Shown in pieces: positions 17,239 to 24,583 of a stretch of 29,772 nucleotides of DNA; positions within the stretch are counted from its first letter, which is position 1, and each line of letters opens with the position of its first letter. Location of the stretch: positions 1-29,772 of the forward strand of contig CAYWBI010000025.1 of the NCBI GenBank assembly GCA_964456445.1, written 5' to 3'. Source of the stretch: CAYWBI01 sp964456445 (GTDB lineage Bacteria; Calditrichota; Calditrichia; Calditrichales; J004). The translations under genes and the position numbers were made by a program. The notes under the pieces are model-generated. The model ran no database searches. It was not told the origin of the DNA and was given only the letters and a program-made list of their open reading frames with translations.

Positions 17239-17859
17239 TTATGGTTTTTCCATAAGTTGCGGGATGGGCAGCACATTAAACGTCTTTTTGGCGATAAGTC
17301 CCATGGCGTCAATTTGTTCCTGCTGTTTTTCAAATTGATTTTTTAGATACGTGATGTTTGCCCGGAAGGATTTAGCTGTTTCAGGGCTATTTGGTGTAAT
17401 AACGCTACTACCGGCCAACCGGCGGGTAAAATTTATAATCCGGCTTAATGCTTGCCGTTGTTGGATCAATAAACCGATCACCGCGTCTTTTTGTTTTAGG
17501 GTTTGTTCAAGACCGGCACTTTGCGCGGCGCTGCTGTTTTGTGCTTTTTCTAATTCTGTTTCCATGCTGGAAATCTTATTTTGCAAAGTATCCTTTTCCC
17601 CGCTAAACTGTAGCTGTGCATAGCCATATATGAGGACACCGCCAAGAATAAATCCCAGCATCAGCGTAACAATTGGCCAGATAAATCGGCTGTGTTCTTT
17701 AAACCAGATTTTTCGCTGTGCTTTTAAGTTTATGGCGCTAATATTCTCATCCGGTAGATAGCTGAAATTAAGTGCGGATATATCCAGGGATTTTTTACAC
17801 TGATGGCATGTTTTTGCCCCTGGGGAGACCGGGGCGGCACAATACGGACAATATTCCAT
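17239..17859 (-). CDS. Zinc-ribbon, single-pass membrane protein with coiled coil
   Basis: A 206-residue protein I cannot name. It begins with a zinc ribbon (CPYC at 4-7, CHQC at 18-21), then a basic stretch, one membrane helix at about residues 59-82, and a long glutamine- and glutamate-rich helical part (~90-150) likely to form a coiled coil outside the membrane. The topology would place the zinc ribbon in the cytoplasm and the coiled coil in the periplasm. The ribosome site AGGTG lies just before the ATG and overlaps a palindrome. It starts a minus-strand run with the GT39 and uncharacterised genes and is divergent from the peroxiredoxin. A scaffold or regulator of its membrane neighbours is possible, but this is speculation. 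Confidence 0.78.
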   Translation of the reverse strand: MEYCPYCAAPVSPGAKTCHQCKKSLDISALNFSYLPDENISAINLKAQRKIWFKEHSRFIWPIVTLMLGFILGGVLIYGYAQLQFSGEKDTLQNKISSMETELEKAQNSSAAQSAGLEQTLKQKDAVIGLLIQQRQALSRIINFTRRLAGSSVITPNSPETAKSFRANITYLKNQFEKQQEQIDAMGLIAKKTFNVLPIPQLMEKP

Positions 17860-17860
17860 T

Positions 17861-17874
17861 TTTCACCTGTGAAA
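17861..17874. promoter_or_regulatory. Palindrome in the divergent promoter region
   Basis: TTTCACCTGTGAAA is a perfect 6-bp inverted repeat with a 2-bp centre, placed between divergent genes and overlapping the ribosome site of the zinc-ribbon gene. It could be an operator. It could equally be chance, since half of it is explained by the ribosome site. Confidence 0.3.
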
Positions 17875-17934
17875 TTATAAATGAATTTTAATCGTTTTAT
17901 AAATGTAATCAACAAAGGAAGGAAAGCAAAAATT

Positions 17935-18459
17935 ATGCTAAAACAAATTATTCTATTGGGGGTATTTATAATGGCAGCTACTTCACTTGCGTCAAATTTA
18001 AAACCTGGTGACAAGGCGCCCGATTTTGCCTTGAAAGATGCTGATGGCACAATTTATAAACTTGCGGATTTTAAGGGTAAAATTGTTGTGCTTTATTTTT
18101 ATCCAAAAGACGATACACCCGGCTGTACGGCGGAGGCCTGCAATATCCGGGATAATTATCAGCGCTTGCAGGATGCCGGTCTGTCCATCCTGGGTGTAAG
18201 TTATGACGATGCGGAATCGCATAAGAAATTTCGAAAAAAATATGACTTGCCATTTCCCCTGCTTTCGGATACGGCTAAAACAGTAGCCGAAGCATATGGC
18301 GCAAAAGGCACCTTTACCGGTTTTCTTGTTGCGCAGCGTAAAACATATTTAATTGGAAAAGACGGTAAATTATTGCACATATTTGATGATGTGGACACCA
18401 AAAATCACACAGAGCAAATTCTTGATTTTATAAACAACAAAGATAAAAAGTCCAAATAG
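17935..18459 (+). CDS. bcp: Exported peroxiredoxin, BCP/PrxQ type
   Basis: A thiol peroxidase that reduces hydrogen peroxide and organic hydroperoxides. The thioredoxin-fold domain shows YFYPKDDTPGCTAEACNIRD, with peroxidatic C64 and resolving C69 spaced CX4C as in atypical two-cysteine BCP enzymes. The frame is open from 17881, but the ATG at 17935 has GGAAGGAAAG just upstream and begins a signal peptide (about residues 1-20, ending ATSLAS). I therefore choose it, giving 174 residues. Most BCP proteins are cytoplasmic; this one seems to be exported to the periplasm and would need a reductant there. It is divergent from the zinc-ribbon gene and precedes hflK by about 265 bp, probably on its own transcript. 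Confidence 0.93.
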   Translation: MLKQIILLGVFIMAATSLASNLKPGDKAPDFALKDADGTIYKLADFKGKIVVLYFYPKDDTPGCTAEACNIRDNYQRLQDAGLSILGVSYDDAESHKKFRKKYDLPFPLLSDTAKTVAEAYGAKGTFTGFLVAQRKTYLIGKDGKLLHIFDDVDTKNHTEQILDFINNKDKKSK

Positions 18460-18639
18460 AACTTTTGCGGCTTAATTATATGAATTATTAAATATAGTTA
18501 TGCCGTGCTGCTTTATACTTTTTATGACTACGCAGGACGGTTGGAATCCGAACTCAGAAAATGCAACGAATCATGCAAAATGAATAAATCGGGTTTTTAT
18601 GTATAATAAGCAGTAAATTAGCGCAACTCCGTTATTGAA

Positions 18640-18669
18640 TTGACGTAAGCCGCTGCAATGGATTTTATA
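18640..18669 (+). promoter_or_regulatory. Possible promoter of hflKC
   Basis: TTGACG (18640-18645) and TTTATA (18664-18669) are 18 bp apart and lie about 55 bp before the hflK start, whose ribosome site TAAGGAGGAT is nearly perfect. The -35 box is good and the -10 box moderate. Confidence 0.38.
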
Positions 18670-18724
18670 AACCATCGTTTGTAAATTTTTTTATTTGACA
18701 ACTTTATCCTAAGGAGGATATGCC

Positions 18725-19705
18725 ATGGCCCAACAACCATTTGATCTAAACAATATAAAACCACCCAAATTTAACAGTAAAGCAATGGTACCATCGGTAT
18801 TGGTGATACTCGCTGTTATCTTTGTTTGGTCTTCCTGGTTTACGGTAAGCCCGGAGGAAGTGGGCGTAGTTTTACGCTTTGGGAAATATGTACGTACGGT
18901 GAGTCCGGGCTTAAGCTTTAAAATACCCTTTGGCATGGAAACGGTTTATAAGGTTGCCGTAGAACGCCAGGAAAAAGAAGAGTTTGGTTTTCGCACCGCA
19001 CGGGCGGGCATCCGTACACAGTATTCGACCCGTAATTATAAAAGTGAATCATTGATGCTTACGGGTGATTTAAACGCCGCGCAGGTAGAATGGATTGTGC
19101 AGTACCGGATCAGCGACCCATATAAATTTTTATTTAAAGTGCGTCATGCCCGTCAAACTTTGCGGGATTTGACCGAGGCCACCATGCGGGAAGTCGTCGG
19201 CGACCGCACCGTTAATGAAATTATTACGGTAGGCCGTCAGGAGATTGAGGATACCGTATTAAAAATGCTCAGGGAACATACGATACAATATTCCCTGGGG
19301 ATAAAGGTTGACCAGGTTGTTTTACAAGACGTGAACCCACCCGATGAAGTAAAAGCCTCCTTTAACGAAGTGAATGAAGCAGAGCAGGAGAAGAAAAAAC
19401 TGGTGAACCAGGCCGAATCTGAATACAATAAAGTGATTCCCAAGGCTAAGGGCGAGGCTCAGCAAAAAATAGAAGAAGCCCGCGGTTATGCGCTGAAAAG
19501 GGTAAACGAAGCCAAGGGGGATGCAGAGTTGTTTAACGCGATTTATAAGGCATATTCGAAGGCCAGGGACGTAACCCGTGAGCGGCTCTATCTTGAATCC
19601 ATGAACGACATCCTGTCCAAGGTAAACCGAAAAATTATAACCGATGATAAAGCATCGGGTATATTGCCGCTTTTTAATTTGGGGGATTTGAAAAATGCAA
19701 AATAA
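18725..19705 (+). CDS. hflK: HflK, SPFH/band-7 membrane protease regulator subunit
   Basis: A 326-residue SPFH-domain protein with a short proline-containing N-terminus, one membrane helix at about residues 22-40 (VPSVLVILAVIFVWSSWF), then the band-7 domain (VSPEEVGVVLRFGKYVRTVSPGLSF) and a long charged helix rich in glutamate, alanine and lysine (about 205-275). HflK pairs with HflC to form a large periplasmic cage around the FtsH protease and restrains its action on membrane proteins. It lacks the long glycine-rich N-terminal extension of E. coli HflK. The start has a nearly ideal Shine-Dalgarno sequence. Its 3' end overlaps hflC by 11 bp, which implies translational coupling. No ftsH lies in this window. 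Confidence 0.94.
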   Translation: MAQQPFDLNNIKPPKFNSKAMVPSVLVILAVIFVWSSWFTVSPEEVGVVLRFGKYVRTVSPGLSFKIPFGMETVYKVAVERQEKEEFGFRTARAGIRTQYSTRNYKSESLMLTGDLNAAQVEWIVQYRISDPYKFLFKVRHARQTLRDLTEATMREVVGDRTVNEIITVGRQEIEDTVLKMLREHTIQYSLGIKVDQVVLQDVNPPDEVKASFNEVNEAEQEKKKLVNQAESEYNKVIPKAKGEAQQKIEEARGYALKRVNEAKGDAELFNAIYKAYSKARDVTRERLYLESMNDILSKVNRKIITDDKASGILPLFNLGDLKNAK

Positions 19706-20645
19706 AAAACAGTTCTTTATCATAACCGGTTTGATTGTGGTTCTTATTATCATTTTCTCATCCGCTTATATTGTTGATGAAACGCAACAGGTTATCATTA
19801 CACAACTTGGAAAACCCGTAGGCAATGCAATTACCGATCCGGGCATCCATTTTAAAATGCCGCTGTTTCAGGAAGCCAATTATTTTGATAAACGTTTTCT
19901 GGAGTGGGATGGCGATGCCAACCAAATACCAACCAAGGATAAACGTTTTATCTATGTCGATACGTATGCCCGCTGGCGTATTGCCGACCCCTTGCTCTTT
20001 TTTCAACGGGTTCGGGACGAACGTGGCGCCCAGGCCCGGTTGGATGATATCCTTGATGGTGAAACGCGTAATGCCGTAGCCAATCATGATCTGGAAGAAA
20101 TTGTCCGCAACACCAATCGCAAGCCGGTGATTTCCGATACGTTAAATTATGATGAAGTACGTGAATTTAGAGCGATTCGTATCGGCCGTTCCAAAATAAG
20201 CCGTGAAGTTTTGGCGAATGCGTCCGTCCGTACCAAGGAATTAGGTATTGAATTGTTGGATTTGCGTTTTAAACGTATCAATTATATTGAAGCTGTCCAG
20301 AAAAAAATCTATGAACAAATGATCACCGAACGGAAAAGGATCGCAGATCGCTTTCGTTCCCAGGGGCAGGGCCAGGCGTCAAAAATTTTAGGTGACAAAG
20401 ACCGTGAGTTGAAACGCATTCAATCCGAAGCCTATCGTAAGTCACAGGAAATAAAGGGTAACGCCGATGCACAGGCAACCAATATTTATGCAAAGGCCTA
20501 CAACCAAAGCGCGGATTCGCGTTCATTTTATAGTTTTATAAAAACTCTGGAAACCTATAAGAATACGATCTCGGAAAGAGATCTACTTATCTTGTCAACG
20601 AGTAGTGATTATTTTAAGTTTTTAAAAAAATCGACCGGTAAATAA
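19695..20645 (+). CDS. hflC: HflC, SPFH/band-7 membrane protease regulator subunit
   Basis: The 316-residue partner of HflK. It has one N-terminal membrane helix (about 6-24), then the SPFH domain with the HflC-typical stretch VDETQQVIITQLGKPVG and DPGIHFKMPLFQ. The later segment LLDLRFKRINY, MITERKRIADRFRSQGQG and a charged helix follow, ending with LILSTSSDYFKFLK as in other HflC proteins. It forms the alternating HflK-HflC cage that encloses FtsH. Its ATG lies inside the end of hflK, with GGGGGAT as ribosome site. A strong terminator follows within 10 bp. Confidence 0.95.
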   Translation: MQNKKQFFIITGLIVVLIIIFSSAYIVDETQQVIITQLGKPVGNAITDPGIHFKMPLFQEANYFDKRFLEWDGDANQIPTKDKRFIYVDTYARWRIADPLLFFQRVRDERGAQARLDDILDGETRNAVANHDLEEIVRNTNRKPVISDTLNYDEVREFRAIRIGRSKISREVLANASVRTKELGIELLDLRFKRINYIEAVQKKIYEQMITERKRIADRFRSQGQGQASKILGDKDRELKRIQSEAYRKSQEIKGNADAQATNIYAKAYNQSADSRSFYSFIKTLETYKNTISERDLLILSTSSDYFKFLKKSTGK

Positions 20646-20652
20646 ATTATTT

Positions 20653-20687
20653 AAAGGCTGTCTGTTTAGCGGACAGCCTTTTTTTTT
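20653..20687 (+). terminator. Strong Rho-independent terminator after hflC
   Basis: AAAGGCTGTC and GACAGCCTTT form a perfect 10-bp stem with a 9-nt loop, directly followed by a run of T. Confidence 0.93.
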
Positions 20688-20758
20688 AGTATCCGCCATT
20701 TAGGGTATTGAAAAAATCCTCTTCGCAAAAATCGAGACAATAACTTTTTGGTATGCGG

Positions 20759-20793
20759 GCATAGTAGCGTTTTTGCTTTGCCTATGCGTTTTT
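20759..20793 (+). terminator. Possible second hairpin with T-run upstream of acn
   Basis: GCATAG and CTATGC pair over a 17-nt loop, followed by GTTTTT. It sits about 75 bp after the main hflC terminator and 180 bp before aconitase, so it could be a back-up terminator or a leader element. The stem is short. Confidence 0.28.
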
Positions 20794-20904
20794 CAAAGAA
20801 AAAACTTAAATGTTTTTATTCTGCAAATGAAGAACATATCTGGATAAAAATTTAATATATCAAAAAAAAGACGAAGATATGATTTCTTTGCAACGGAAAT
20901 TTAT

Positions 20905-20921
20905 AGATTTAATATAAATCT
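20905..20921. promoter_or_regulatory. Palindrome upstream of aconitase
   Basis: AGATTTA-ATA-TAAATCT is a perfect 7-bp inverted repeat 52 bp before the aconitase start, in a position suitable for an operator. AT-rich intergenic DNA yields such palindromes by chance fairly often. Confidence 0.25.
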
Positions 20922-20973
20922 TACCGTAAATTACCCAACTTGAAAGTTTTTAATTTATAAAGGAGAAAGCCCC

Positions 20974-23241
20974 ATGGTTTTTAATCTTGATATGATAAAA
21001 AAAGTATATGAAGGATTACCTTCCCGCGTGGAACAGGCGCGAAAAGTTCTTGGCCGCCCCCTTACATATACCGAAAAAGTCTTATATTCCCATCTCTTCA
21101 GCGGCGCTGCCCAAAAGCCCTTTGGCCGTGGTGAAGATTATGTTGATTTTGCACCCGACCGTACCACCATGCAGGATGCAACGGCACAAATGGTCCTCTT
21201 GCAATTTATGCATTCCGGACGTGAACGCGCCATGGTGCCCTCATCAATCCATGCCGATCATTTAATACAGGCAGAAGTTGGCGCTAAAACCGATTTGGAA
21301 CATGCCATTGAATTTAATAAGGATGTTTATACCTTTATGGGTTCCGCAGCAAAAAAATATGGCATCGATTTTTGGCGGGCAGGCGCCGGTATCATCCATC
21401 AGGTGGTATTGGAAAATTATGCTTTTCCCGGTGGAATGATGATCGGTTCGGATTCACACACGGTTAACGCCGGTGGGTTGGGTATGATCGCCATTGGCGT
21501 TGGTGGCGCGGATGTTGTTGACGTAATAACCGGGATGCCGTGGGAACTTAAGTTTCCTAAATTGATAGGTGTTAAGCTCACCGGCAAGCTCAGTGGTTGG
21601 TCATCTCCAAAGGATGTCATCCTCAAAGTTGCGGGAATTGTTTCCGCAAAGGGCGGCACCGGTTACATTGTTGAGTATTTCGGCGATGGCGCACATTCCT
21701 TTTCTTGTACCGGTAAAGGAACGATATGTAATATGGGAGCAGAGATTGGCGCAACGACATCCACTTTTGGTTATGATGAAAGCATGTCGCGTTATCTCAA
21801 GGCAACCGGCCGGGCAGATGTTGCAGCCCTGGCCGATAAAATTGCCGCCGATTTGACCGGCGACGCTGAAGTTTATGACAACCCTGAAAAATATTTTGAC
21901 CAGGTAATTGAAATCAACCTTTCCGAGCTTGAGCCGCATGTTAACGGGCCTTTCACACCGGATTTGGCCACGCCCATCTCTAAGTTGAAAGAAGCCGTTA
22001 AAACAAATAACTGGCCGACCAATATGGAAGTGGGTCTGATTGGCTCTTGTACAAACTCGTCCTATGAAGATATTACCCGGGCCGCATCCATTGCCCAACA
22101 AGCGGTGGATAAGGATCTAAAAGTAAAAGCAGAATTTACAATTACCCCCGGCTCTGAGCAGGTACGCTATACCATCGAACGGGATGGATTGATCGATACC
22201 TTTGGAAAAATTGGCGGCGTTGTTTTGGCGAATGCCTGCGGGCCCTGTATTGGTCAGTGGAAACGCCATGGCGCCGAACAGAAAAAACGAAATTCGATTA
22301 TTACTTCCTTTAACCGCAATTTTTCCAAGCGCAATGATGGCAATCCAAATACCCATAGTTTTGTTGCCTCGCCGGAAATTGTTACAGCAATGGCCATTGC
22401 CGGAGATATGAATTTTAATCCTCTGACAGATACCCTGACAAATGCCAAAGGCGAGCAGGTAAAGCTTGAAGAGCCACACGGTTTCGAGTTGCCACCGAAT
22501 GGTTTTGCCGTCGAAGACCCCGGCTATCAGGCGCCGGCGGAGGACGGCAGTAAGCTGGAAGTTATTATTGCCCCAAATTCAGATCGTCTGCAATTATTGA
22601 CGCCTTTTGAACCATGGAATGGTAAAAATATTAGTGGGATGAAGTTGCTGATCAAAGCTTTTGGAAAATGCACAACGGATCATATTTCACCGGCGGGTCA
22701 TTGGTTGTTCTATCGGGGGCACCTGGAAAACCTTTCGGAAAATACACTGACCGGCGCTGTAAATGCCTTTAACAAGGAAACGGACAAGGTAAAAAATCAA
22801 TTAACCGGGAATTATGGAACGGTTCCGGAAACCCAAAAGGCATATCAAAAGGCCGGTATCCCTACGATTGTCGTTGGCGATGAAAATTATGGTGAAGGTT
22901 CGTCCAGGGAACATGCCGCCATGCAACCCCGCTTTTTAGGCGTTAAGGTGGTTTTGGTTCGTTCCTTTGCACGGATTCATGAAACCAATCTCAAAAAACA
23001 AGGGATGTTAGCTGCAACGTTTGCCGGTCCGGCTGATTATGATAAGATAAAAGAAGATGACAGCATCGATTTGATTGACCTGACCGAATTTGCACCGGGC
23101 AAGCAATTGACTTTTGTTTTAAATCATACGGATGGAAGCAAAGATACGATCAAAGCCAATCATTCCTACAATGCCGCACAGGTTGAATGGTTTAAGGCCG
23201 GTTCGGCTTTGAACCTGATACGTCGGCAACTTAGTAAGTAA
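20974..23241 (+). CDS. acn: Aconitate hydratase, mitochondrial type
   Basis: This 755-residue enzyme converts citrate to isocitrate via cis-aconitate in the TCA cycle. The three cysteines that hold the 4Fe-4S cluster are visible: C359 in IGSCTNSSYED, and C422 and C425 in ANACGPCIGQW. GSDSHTVNAGGLG (158-170) is the conserved substrate-site segment, and GEGSSREHAAMQPRFLG in the C-terminal swivel domain carries the catalytic serine. Length and sequence match the mitochondrial form (ACO2-like) rather than the ~890-residue AcnA or AcnB of E. coli. The ATG has AAAGGAGAAAG just upstream. A strong terminator follows 18 bp after the stop, so it is probably its own transcript. Confidence 0.97.
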   Translation: MVFNLDMIKKVYEGLPSRVEQARKVLGRPLTYTEKVLYSHLFSGAAQKPFGRGEDYVDFAPDRTTMQDATAQMVLLQFMHSGRERAMVPSSIHADHLIQAEVGAKTDLEHAIEFNKDVYTFMGSAAKKYGIDFWRAGAGIIHQVVLENYAFPGGMMIGSDSHTVNAGGLGMIAIGVGGADVVDVITGMPWELKFPKLIGVKLTGKLSGWSSPKDVILKVAGIVSAKGGTGYIVEYFGDGAHSFSCTGKGTICNMGAEIGATTSTFGYDESMSRYLKATGRADVAALADKIAADLTGDAEVYDNPEKYFDQVIEINLSELEPHVNGPFTPDLATPISKLKEAVKTNNWPTNMEVGLIGSCTNSSYEDITRAASIAQQAVDKDLKVKAEFTITPGSEQVRYTIERDGLIDTFGKIGGVVLANACGPCIGQWKRHGAEQKKRNSIITSFNRNFSKRNDGNPNTHSFVASPEIVTAMAIAGDMNFNPLTDTLTNAKGEQVKLEEPHGFELPPNGFAVEDPGYQAPAEDGSKLEVIIAPNSDRLQLLTPFEPWNGKNISGMKLLIKAFGKCTTDHISPAGHWLFYRGHLENLSENTLTGAVNAFNKETDKVKNQLTGNYGTVPETQKAYQKAGIPTIVVGDENYGEGSSREHAAMQPRFLGVKVVLVRSFARIHETNLKKQGMLAATFAGPADYDKIKEDDSIDLIDLTEFAPGKQLTFVLNHTDGSKDTIKANHSYNAAQVEWFKAGSALNLIRRQLSK

Positions 23242-23259
23242 TTTGCTGTAAATTTTAAT

Positions 23260-23286
23260 GGCGGGATTTTATCCCGCCTTTTTTTT
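23260..23286 (+). terminator. Strong Rho-independent terminator after aconitase
   Basis: GGCGGGAT and ATCCCGCC form a perfect 8-bp GC-rich stem with a 3-nt loop, followed by eight T. It ends only 15 bp before the start codon of the next gene. Confidence 0.93.
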
Positions 23287-23301
23287 AGCAGGATAAATAT
23301 T

Positions 23302-24522
23302 TTGTTCAAAATATTATTTTCATTTTTAATTTCACTTCTGCTCGTTTCTTGTTCATCCACGGTCAAAAGTGGTCTGGATAATATTCCAGAACACGCCCGT
23401 CTTTTTAAGGGCAAACATCTGGGGATTATTGCCAACCAAACGGCCGTTAATAGCAGGGGGCAATCCATTGTTTCTGTTTTTAAAGGTATGCCGGGTGTAA
23501 CAATTGGTGCATTATTTGGACCGGAACATGGTTTTAAAGGTCAATCGGATGCCGGGGCAATAGTGGGGGATAACAGCGATCCCACGGCCAATGTTCCGGT
23601 TTATAGTTTGTATGGCGCCCATCATAAGCCTACACCAGGGATGCTAAAGAATGTGGATATGCTCGTTTTTGATATCCAGGATATTGGCAGCCGCTATTAT
23701 ACCTACATCTCAACCATGGCTCTTGCTATGGAAGCGGCGGCTGAAAACGATATTCCCTTTGTGGTGCTGGACCGGCCCAACCCCATTGACGGAATCGATG
23801 TTCAGGGAACCGTTCTGGATACAGCCTTTAGCTCATTTGTGGGGATGTTTCCCATACCGGTTAGACATGGCATGACATCGGGCGAATTAGCGACGATGAT
23901 AAATAATGAGGGTTGGCTTGCCCACGGAATAAAAGCAGAATTGATCGTTATAAAAATGACAAACTGGCAGCGGGAGAAATGGTTTAACGAAACCGGTTTA
24001 CCCTTCATCAAGCCATCGCCCAATATGCCCGATATACAAACGGCAGCACTTTATAGCGGTCTATGCCTTATCGAGGGGACAAATGTTTCGGAAGGTCGGG
24101 GTACCCTGCTACCCTTTAAAGTATTTGGTTCCCACTGGATCAACGGTGACTCGCTTACAGATGCATTAAATAATCTTAGCCTGCCTGGTTTGGTTTTTAT
24201 TGATACGACTTTTACCCCTGTTGCCATCCCCGGGATGTCGCTAAGCCCCAAATTAAAAAACGTGTCTTGTTCCGGCTGTCGGATATATATTTCAAATCGA
24301 AGCGCACTACGTCCCTTCTATAGCGGACTTAAAATTATCGCTCAAATATATAAAATGTACCCAGATAGTTTAAAATTTAAAAATGGCCATTTTGACCGCC
24401 TGGCCGGGTCGGACCTATTACGCCAGGCAATACTGAACAGGAATGATTTGAAACTGGATTCTTTAAGCCGAATGGGTGTCGGGGAATTTAAAGCCTTACG
24501 CAATCGATATCTTCTATATTGA
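23302..24522 (+). CDS. DUF1343/GH171 lipoprotein, NamZ-like exo-beta-N-acetylmuramidase
   Basis: A 406-residue lipoprotein with signal and lipobox LVSC (C17). The body matches DUF1343, now glycoside hydrolase family 171, whose characterised member NamZ of Bacillus subtilis removes terminal N-acetylmuramic acid from peptidoglycan fragments. Conserved blocks are LGIIANQTAVN, FGPEHGFKG, VPVYSLYGAHHKPTPGML, VFDIQDIGSRYYTYISTM, VLDRPNP and LIEGTNVSEGRGT. The start is TTG at 23302, with AGGA about 8 nt upstream. In a Gram-negative envelope it would take part in cell-wall turnover or muropeptide recycling. It starts right after the aconitase terminator, so its promoter must overlap the end of acn or the terminator, or depend on read-through. 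Confidence 0.92.
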   Translation: MFKILFSFLISLLLVSCSSTVKSGLDNIPEHARLFKGKHLGIIANQTAVNSRGQSIVSVFKGMPGVTIGALFGPEHGFKGQSDAGAIVGDNSDPTANVPVYSLYGAHHKPTPGMLKNVDMLVFDIQDIGSRYYTYISTMALAMEAAAENDIPFVVLDRPNPIDGIDVQGTVLDTAFSSFVGMFPIPVRHGMTSGELATMINNEGWLAHGIKAELIVIKMTNWQREKWFNETGLPFIKPSPNMPDIQTAALYSGLCLIEGTNVSEGRGTLLPFKVFGSHWINGDSLTDALNNLSLPGLVFIDTTFTPVAIPGMSLSPKLKNVSCSGCRIYISNRSALRPFYSGLKIIAQIYKMYPDSLKFKNGHFDRLAGSDLLRQAILNRNDLKLDSLSRMGVGEFKALRNRYLLY

Positions 24523-24551
24523 TTACAGCATGACACCAGCAAATCCCGCGA

Positions 24552-24583
24552 AATAGCGCAATAAAATGCGATGTTATTTTTTT
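24552..24583 (+). terminator. Terminator after the NamZ-like gene, overlapping the porX 3' end
   Basis: CGCA and TGCG, extended by AATA and TATT with small bulges, form a hairpin followed by seven T (24577-24583). It overlaps the last codons of the convergent porX gene. Confidence 0.45.

Noticed and set aside
17881..17934. N-terminal extension of the peroxiredoxin frame
   Set aside because: There is no ribosome site before the first ATG, while the ATG at 17935 has one and begins a signal peptide.
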